Of a stretch of DNA of 64,000 nucleotides, positions 58,565-64,000 are shown piece by piece. The position numbers and the translations under genes are program-made. Position 1 is the first letter of the stretch, and every line of letters starts with the position of its first letter. The notes beneath the pieces are model-generated. The model worked only from the letters and a program-made list of their open reading frames with translations, ran no database searches and was not told the origin of the DNA. Source of the stretch: Wyeomyia smithii (taxonomy: Eukaryota > Arthropoda > Insecta > Diptera > Culicidae); the NCBI RefSeq assembly GCF_029784165.1, contig NC_073696.1:38891858-38955857 (forward strand), given 5' to 3'.

Positions 58565-58591
58565 ACCAATGCTTTCCGCTTATCCCTTGAG
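58565..58591. repeat. 27-bp target-site duplication, right copy
   Basis: Exact repeat of 56583-56609, directly after the ATGCT tail. Confidence 0.9.
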
Positions 58592-58671
58592 ACTGCATTT
58601 GGTTCTAGTTTGAGACAACTTATTGGATTAATAAATAAAGCATTGATTTGAACAGTTGGTGATGACGTCAA

Positions 58672-58677
58672 TTTATT
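58672..58677 (-). terminator. Likely polyadenylation signal of gene A
   Basis: AATAAA on the minus strand, about 42-47 nt after the gene A stop codon. The same site is at 62254-62259 for gene A'. Confidence 0.5.
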
Positions 58678-58718
58678 AATTGCAGAAGAAGCATTCGACC
58701 TACATTATTCATTTCAAT

Positions 58719-59162
58719 TCAAGATGTATCTATTAACATTGCGAGATATCTCTTCAGCAGAACTTGTCCCACACTCAAGTGTTGTTTAACGTCAGCAGTT
58801 TTCTCCAGCATTTCGTATGTGAATGTGCCAGGTACAATAAGCGGTAGAACTCTTTCTAATTCGATGGCCATACGTGCGCAGGTGCTGTTGATAATCCTTA
58901 TGGCAGCGATTATTGTACGATAGCGCTCGTACTGGGAATGTTGCAGAAGCGTTTCAGTCGTATTGGTGATTCCTTGCAGTTTCTGTGCCAAACCGGTGAC
59001 ATCCGCCGAAACTGATTCCACGTTGCTGAACCGATTGAGTGATAAAGCCTCCTGGAGATCGGTTTCTAATTTTCCAACGTTCACTAGAGCATCTCCAATC
59101 AAAGCCTCTAGCGTTTGTAGTTGGTTACCGGGAACTTCGTCCAACTGGACAGCAACCGATAT
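58719..59162 (-). CDS. Gene A exon 2: small secreted helical protein
   Basis: The acceptor is AAACCCTTCAG; phase 0; it encodes 147 residues and TGA. With exon 1 the protein has 163 residues. Signal cleavage is likely after SVA, giving a mature start VQLDEVPGNQL. The rest is heptad-like helix (LQTLEALIGDALVNVGKLE, VTGLAQKLQGITNTTETLL, IIAAIRIINSTCARMAIELE), with N-glycosylation sites NTT and NST and a single Cys. It is a paralog of gene B. Extracellular helical proteins of this size occur among insect salivary and reproductive secretions, but I cannot assign this one. Confidence 0.8.
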   Translation of the reverse strand: MSVAVQLDEVPGNQLQTLEALIGDALVNVGKLETDLQEALSLNRFSNVESVSADVTGLAQKLQGITNTTETLLQHSQYERYRTIIAAIRIINSTCARMAIELERVLPLIVPGTFTYEMLEKTADVKQHLSVGQVLLKRYLAMLIDTS

Positions 59163-59222
59163 CTGAAGGGTTTTCGGAGTGATTTGTTTTTAGAACCTAA
59201 TAAAAGTTCATTAGAAACTTAC

Positions 59223-59270
59223 CTCCACTACCAGTAGAACCGCAGCTAGAAAACTCACAAGTGCTCTCAT
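59223..59270 (-). CDS. Gene A exon 1: signal peptide
   Basis: ATG at 59270 encodes MRALVSFLAAVLLVVE, then donor GAG|GTAAGT and a 60-bp intron. The exon is 48 nt, as in gene B. The AACACCAAA-type context before ATG is A-rich, as usual in insects. Confidence 0.8.
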
Positions 59271-60244
59271 TTTGGTGTAAAACTAACCGTTTCTTACGAG
59301 CTTTTCGCTTTTAGAAGGAATCTTCCAACCGAGCGAGAGTACATGTTTGCACAGCTGTTTTTAACACAATTCGTGCATTCAACGTACAGCCATACATTTT
59401 TAATCGGGGTAAAGTACACCACTTGTTAGGTGGATACCAAATTACCGAATTTATTGGCTTACATGGAAAGTTGCATCAAAATGTGCGTTAGTACATGCTA
59501 GAATCTCGCCTCTCCTATTATTACAGTATATAATATTAGAACCCACGCGAATGAAACTTGTTACTATACCAGCCAGCGACAAGAAAAAATGCATAGATTA
59601 TAGAGGCTTCAAAATAAACAAACTTATATTTCGAAACCTTTGTCTTTGAAAACCCATTAAAAATTGGTCATAAATTTCTAGAACTTCTTCCTACAAGCGT
59701 CCTGCTTCAAGTCAAATGAAGTGTTTATTTGTGACATCTCCAGCTTTCCAGAGAATAACAGGAGGTCTAGCATGAATTACAAAGACTTTCGATTGAAAAT
59801 CGTTTCTGGTTGAGAACAGATTAGAGTTAGGCTGGGCTGCGACACCCCAACCTCCTTCCCCGTCTAAATTCAGCTCTTATTATTACGTTAGTTATGGAGA
59901 ACGCAACGATTCCAAAGCTGGTTCACAACCGATTCAGATGATTTGTAATACAGTTGGAATGCTGATATTTTTTCTCTCCAAAAAGTGATTGACGTTTCAT
60001 GTCATTTTAAAAATTGCCGGCGAAGGCGTCGAAAACGCGCCAGCGAACCTATGTTTTTAATCCGAATTGTAATGGTTTGAACCCGATTTGGACAAAGAAT
60101 GTTTGCCGGTTTTTGTCGTAAGAAAAACATGTGTTGTTTCTCTACACCTTATTGGTGGCAATCACATCACATGGACCATGACAATAATTCCTTGTCGAAG
60201 ATATAATATCTAAAATAAAAATAAATCAAAATAAATCATATAAA

Positions 60245-60745
60245 ATCATCAAAATTAAGTGTAGAACCAGAAAGGGCCACTAATGGCATTGAGAGTAGAA
60301 TAATTGGAGTTGAGATTAAAACTGAGATTAGCGTTGTAATCAGAATTAGTATTAGGATTATGATTGGAGTAAGGATTGAGATTGGCGTCGTGACTGGGAC
60401 TAGAATTGCAACTGAATTTCTGAGATGGTGATCGTAATTGGAATTGCAATAGAAATATTGGGATAGGAATTGGGATTAGGATTGGGATTGGAATTACAAT
60501 TGGGATTTAGACTGAGATGGAGATTGGGTTTTAGATATGGGTTTGAAATTGGAGTAGAGTTCTGTTAACTCAGTTTGGGTTTGGAATTGGTTTTTGGTTT
60601 TAGATTGGAATTGGAATTGAGATTGGAATTGGGATTAAATTTGGGATAACGTTGTAATTGGGGTTGGAATTGCACTTAGGACAGAAAATGGAGGTTGGAG
60701 TTGATACTGGGATTGAGATTGAGATTGGGATTGGAATTGAGAATA
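60245..60745. repeat. Degenerate GGAATT/GGGATT hexamer array
   Basis: About 500 bp of loosely repeated ATTGGGATTGGAATTG-type words. The same array starts at 63827 in the right unit and runs off the window. The frames it opens (Asn-rich peptides) are artefacts of the repeat. Confidence 0.85.
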
Positions 60746-60809
60746 AAATTGACAGTACAGTGCAACAAAAATTCACTTTTTCTAATAAAATAAACCAATT
60801 TTAGCATTG

Positions 60810-61217
60810 TAGAGGAATTAAGGCAAAATTGACATATTGCTGACATTTTACGTAGATCAGACATCCACCAATCGATTCCTGAGACTTTTTTACTCAATAT
60901 AAGACATAATTTGTCTACCACTATTAGATATTAGCACATTACCATTAATGCTCTACATACTCGATATTATTTTGCTTTTTGAAATATACTTAAACCATGC
61001 CGAAACCGTTTTCGTAGAATGTCCGTTTTGGGCTCAGTTTTTTTTATCCGATTTAAGATATACTTTGATATACTTTGATGGGTAAGAATATACTTATATG
61101 TGGAGAAACTCTTAGAATTTTCAGATTTGTTGGCTTCAAATCAAAATGGCATCGAAAAATCATCGAAAATTTCCGATTTCTCAAAAATTCAAAATGGCGC
61201 CATTGTTGCTCCTTGAG
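60810..61217 (+). repeat. Interspersed ~400-bp repeat, copy c
   Basis: It begins TAGAGGAATTAAGGCAAAA and follows copies a and b block by block to AAAATGGCGCCATTGTTGC. It lies in the left duplication unit, between the hexamer array and the duplication junction. The matching right part is beyond the window. Confidence 0.75.
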
Positions 61218-61780
61218 GTGAAAAGGGTCCAAACTAGTTTAGTCTAGTCTAGTCTACACTAACACAGCCAGTACTTGAAAGGATCCTGGAAAATGATATC
61301 CACCTATTTTTAAAATGATTTCCATACTTTTTGCTTGTCAACGACCAGGCCTACTGTGTAGCGCAATATGATACAATATAATCTAAGAACGAGGACAATC
61401 CGTACCAACCGATCCGTATGTAATAAATAATATAATTCGTTGGGAGTGACAAAGCTAAGAAAGTACACTCCTTTGTTGACCAATTTCCTGGGATGGAACA
61501 TAGGTATTTCCTCCTTATGTTCGGGTCTCAAAACCAAGGAGATATGTAGAGGAACTGCTCCATTACTCATTTCATTAGGCCGATATTCACGAAGAATGCA
61601 GGAATTAAACACCAAATTTTCACGAAATCATTGTACAAATAAACTAAATATGCTTACGTGCTTTTATGGAATCGTTCAGCATTGTATATTTAGTTAAATT
61701 AGCTAGATTTATCCTGAATTTTGTAAAACAAACCATTTTTCACAACGCTTCCATATCCATCTCAAAACTTGAATTACTGC

Positions 61781-62035
61781 TCAATTATTCATCTCAGAAT
61801 CGCCACTAACATCCGCACTAGCGGCAAGATTTCCAATTGCAATTGACGTAGCGTTCAGGGTACTTAACACGACATCGGTTATTTCGCGAACCAGATCGGC
61901 ATCCTGCGCGCGCTGCGATTGTCGCAGAGAGTCGACTGTTCTCGGCAGATTTTTCGCAAGATTAAGAGCGCCCGACAACGTATGCAATATTCCTTCCAGC
62001 GTTTCCGCTGCAGACGATTGCTGAGAAATTGTGTT
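61781..62035 (-). pseudogene. Gene B' exon 2: truncated by the duplication breakpoint
   Basis: Identical to gene B exon 2 from NTISQQSS to ADVSGDS. At the breakpoint (61794/61795) the frame runs into unrelated sequence and ends EMNN with TGA at 61783-61781. About 70 C-terminal residues of gene B are lost, leaving a product of about 100 residues. It keeps the original upstream DNA with no insertion. Confidence 0.85.
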
Positions 62036-62094
62036 CTGAAAATTGACCAGGCATCTCAGTACATGCGAATCTGTACAAAAGTTGGAAAAATTAC

Positions 62095-62142
62095 CTGCCA
62101 AAATGCTATCCCAACGATAATAAAAACGAGCTGCCACTTCAT
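62095..62142 (-). CDS. Gene B' exon 1: signal peptide
   Basis: Same 16 codons (MKWQLVFIIVGIAFWQ) and donor as gene B. Here the start codon lies 158 bp downstream of the gene A' stop, the native compact spacing. Confidence 0.75.
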
Positions 62143-62146
62143 GTTG

Positions 62147-62173
62147 ACCAATGCTTTCCGCTTATCCCTTGAG
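62147..62173. other. Empty insertion site
   Basis: A single copy of the 27-bp sequence that flanks the retroposon at 56583-58591. It defines the pre-insertion state exactly. Confidence 0.9.
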
Positions 62174-62300
62174 ACTGCATTTGGTTCTAGTTTGAGACAA
62201 CTTATTGGATTAATAAATAAAGCATTGATTTGAACAGTTGGTGATGACGTCAATTTATTAATTGCAGAAGAAGCATTCGACCTACATTATTCATTTCAAT

Positions 62301-62744
62301 TCAAGATGTATCTATTAACATTGCGAGATATCTCTTCAGCAGAACTTGTCCCACACTCAAGTGTTGTTTAACGTCAGCAGTTTTCTCCAGCATTTCGTAT
62401 GTGAATGTGCCAGGTACAATAAGCGGTAGAACTCTTTCTAATTCGATGGCCATACGTGCGCAGGTGCTGTTGATAATCCTTATGGCAGCGATTATTGTAC
62501 GATAGCGCTCGTACTGGGAATGTTGCAGAAGCGTTTCAGTCGTATTGGTGATTCCTTGCAGTTTCTGTGCCAAACCGGTGACATCCGCCGAAACTGATTC
62601 CACGTTGCTGAACCGATTGAGTGATAAAGCCTCCTGGAGATCGGTTTCTAATTTTCCAACGTTCACTAGAGCATCTCCAATCAAAGCCTCTAGCGTTTGT
62701 AGTTGGTTACCGGGAACTTCGTCCAACTGGACAGCAACCGATAT
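62301..62744 (-). CDS. Gene A' exon 2: duplicate of gene A
   Basis: Encodes the same 147 residues as 59162-58719, with the same acceptor and stop. No amino-acid difference was seen. Confidence 0.8.
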   Translation of the reverse strand: MSVAVQLDEVPGNQLQTLEALIGDALVNVGKLETDLQEALSLNRFSNVESVSADVTGLAQKLQGITNTTETLLQHSQYERYRTIIAAIRIINSTCARMAIELERVLPLIVPGTFTYEMLEKTADVKQHLSVGQVLLKRYLAMLIDTS

Positions 62745-62804
62745 CTGAAGGGTTTTCGGAGTGATTTGTTTTTAGAACCTAATAAAAGTTCATTAGAAAC
62801 TTAC

Positions 62805-62852
62805 CTCCACTACCAGTAGAACCGCAGCTAGAAAACTCACAAGTGCTCTCAT
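62805..62852 (-). CDS. Gene A' exon 1: signal peptide
   Basis: Same MRALVSFLAAVLLVVE exon and GTAAGT donor as gene A. The upstream region is also duplicated to the window edge, so both A copies should carry equal promoters. Confidence 0.8.
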
Positions 62853-64000
62853 TTTGGTGTAAAACTAACCGTTTCTTACGAGCTTTTCGCTTTTAGAAGG
62901 AATCTTCCAACCGAGCGAGAGTACATGTTTGCACAGCTGTTTTTAACACAATTCGTGCATTCAACGTACAGCCATACATTTTTAATCGGGGTAAAGTACA
63001 CCACTTGTTAGGTGGATACCAAATTACCGAATTTATTGGCTTACATGGAAAGTTGCATCAAAATGTGCGTTAGTACATGCTAGAATCTCGCCTCTCCTAT
63101 TATTACAGTATATAATATTAGAACCCACGCGAATGAAACTTGTTACTATACCAGCCAGCGACAAGAAAAAATGCATAGATTATAGAGGCTTCAAAATAAA
63201 CAAACTTATATTTCGAAACCTTTGTCTTTGAAAACCCATTAAAAATTGGTCATAAATTTCTAGAACTTCTTCCTACAAGCGTCCTGCTTCAAGTCAAATG
63301 AAGTGTTTATTTGTGACATCTCCAGCTTTCCAGAGAATAACAGGAGGTCTAGCATGAATTACAAAGACTTTCGATTGAAAATCGTTTCTGGTTGAGAACA
63401 GATTAGAGTTAGGCTGGGCTGCGACACCCCAACCTCCTTCCCCGTCTAAATTCAGCTCTTATTATTACGTTAGTTATGGAGAACGCAACGATTCCAAAGC
63501 TGGTTCACAACCGATTCAGATGATTTGTAATACAGTTGGAATGCTGATATTTTTTCTCTCCAAAAAGTGATTGACGTTTCATGTCATTTTAAAAATTGCC
63601 GGCGAAGGCGTCGAAAACGCGCCAGCGAACCTATGTTTTTAATCCGAATTGTAATGGTTTGAACCCGATTTGGACAAAGAATGTTTGCCGGTTTTTGTCG
63701 TAAGAAAAACATGTGTTGTTTCTCTACACCTTATTGGTGGCAATCACATCACATGGACCATGACAATAATTCCTTGTCGAAGATATAATATCTAAAATAA
63801 AAATAAATCAAAATAAATCATATAAAATCATCAAAATTAAGTGTAGAACCAGAAAGGGCCACTAATGGCATTGAGAGTAGAATAATTGGAGTTGAGATTA
63901 AAACTGAGATTAGCGTTGTAATCAGAATTAGTATTAGGATTATGATTGGAGTAAGGATTGAGATTGGCGTCGTGACTGGGACTAGAATTGCAACTGAATT

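Larger units (their letters stand above)
56231..61794. repeat. Tandem duplication, left unit (with insertion)
   Basis: 56231-56609 equals 61795-62173, and 58592-60418 equals 62174-64000, coding and noncoding alike, as far as I can compare by eye. Unit length is 5564 bp here, or 3582 bp without the 1982 bp present only in this copy. The right unit runs past the window. Confidence 0.88.
61795..64000. repeat. Tandem duplication, right unit (continues past the window)
   Basis: It starts within gene B at the base matching 56231 and carries gene B', the empty insertion site, gene A' and the start of the hexamer array. I saw no differences from the left unit apart from the insertion. Confidence 0.88.

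Noticed and set aside
60255..60921. Asn/Ser-rich frames in the hexamer array
   Set aside because: They arise from the degenerate GGAATT repeat and lack any other sign of coding.

Overview
The window looks like nuclear DNA of a mosquito, probably a culicine. It is AT-rich, has spliced genes with GT-AG introns, and is crowded with transposable elements of kinds common in mosquitoes: an RNase H-bearing LINE of the I clade, RTE-clade LINEs, several Tc1/mariner lineages, hAT, piggyBac, Penelope and tRNA-derived SINEs. The species call is an inference from this content, not a database match.

Positions 1-40022 are dominated by one minus-strand gene. I rebuilt it by matching splice sites and codon phase across nine coding exons (40022-39775, 39155-38838, 37916-37597, 19364-19215, 19129-17667, 17453-16692, 16549-15714, 15658-15469, 15417-15025). 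Two alternative last exons both fit the phase: 14966-14677 next door, and 930-791 across a 14.1-kb intron. The product is a Ser/Thr-rich, mostly disordered protein of about 1,600 residues or more. I cannot name it. Its 18.2-kb and 14.1-kb introns hold most of the mobile elements in this half, and a TATA box inside the 18.2-kb intron suggests an internal promoter.

Mobile elements in 1-40 kb: two short hAT MITEs (1.8-2.1 and 2.8-3.2 kb), mariner fragments, LINE copy 1 (4767-8984), an RTE fragment, a 1.1-kb hAT derivative (11131-12260), a transposase gene inside an RTE remnant (22.7-24.6 kb), a CGATATAACGT-rich MITE, a foldback element, a SINE, two abutting palindromic-ended elements (33.1-34.0 kb), a piggyBac remnant between TTAA sites (34.5-36.0 kb) and a mariner corpse (36.1-37.2 kb).

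Positions 43.4-54.7 kb are almost all mobile DNA: LINE copy 2 (minus strand, complete ends, reverse transcriptase deleted), SINEs, a three-copy repeat of about 400 bp, a Penelope GIY-YIG fragment and an RTE element with a damaged active site.

Positions 56-64 kb hold two paralogous minus-strand genes for small secreted helical proteins (A and B), each with a 16-codon signal-peptide exon. The block is tandemly duplicated at near identity. In the left copy a 1955-bp retroposon with a 27-bp target duplication separates gene B from its upstream DNA. In the right copy that site is empty, but gene B is cut at the duplication breakpoint. This block is the most interesting part of the window. It is either a very young duplication with complementary damage or two haplotypes assembled in series.
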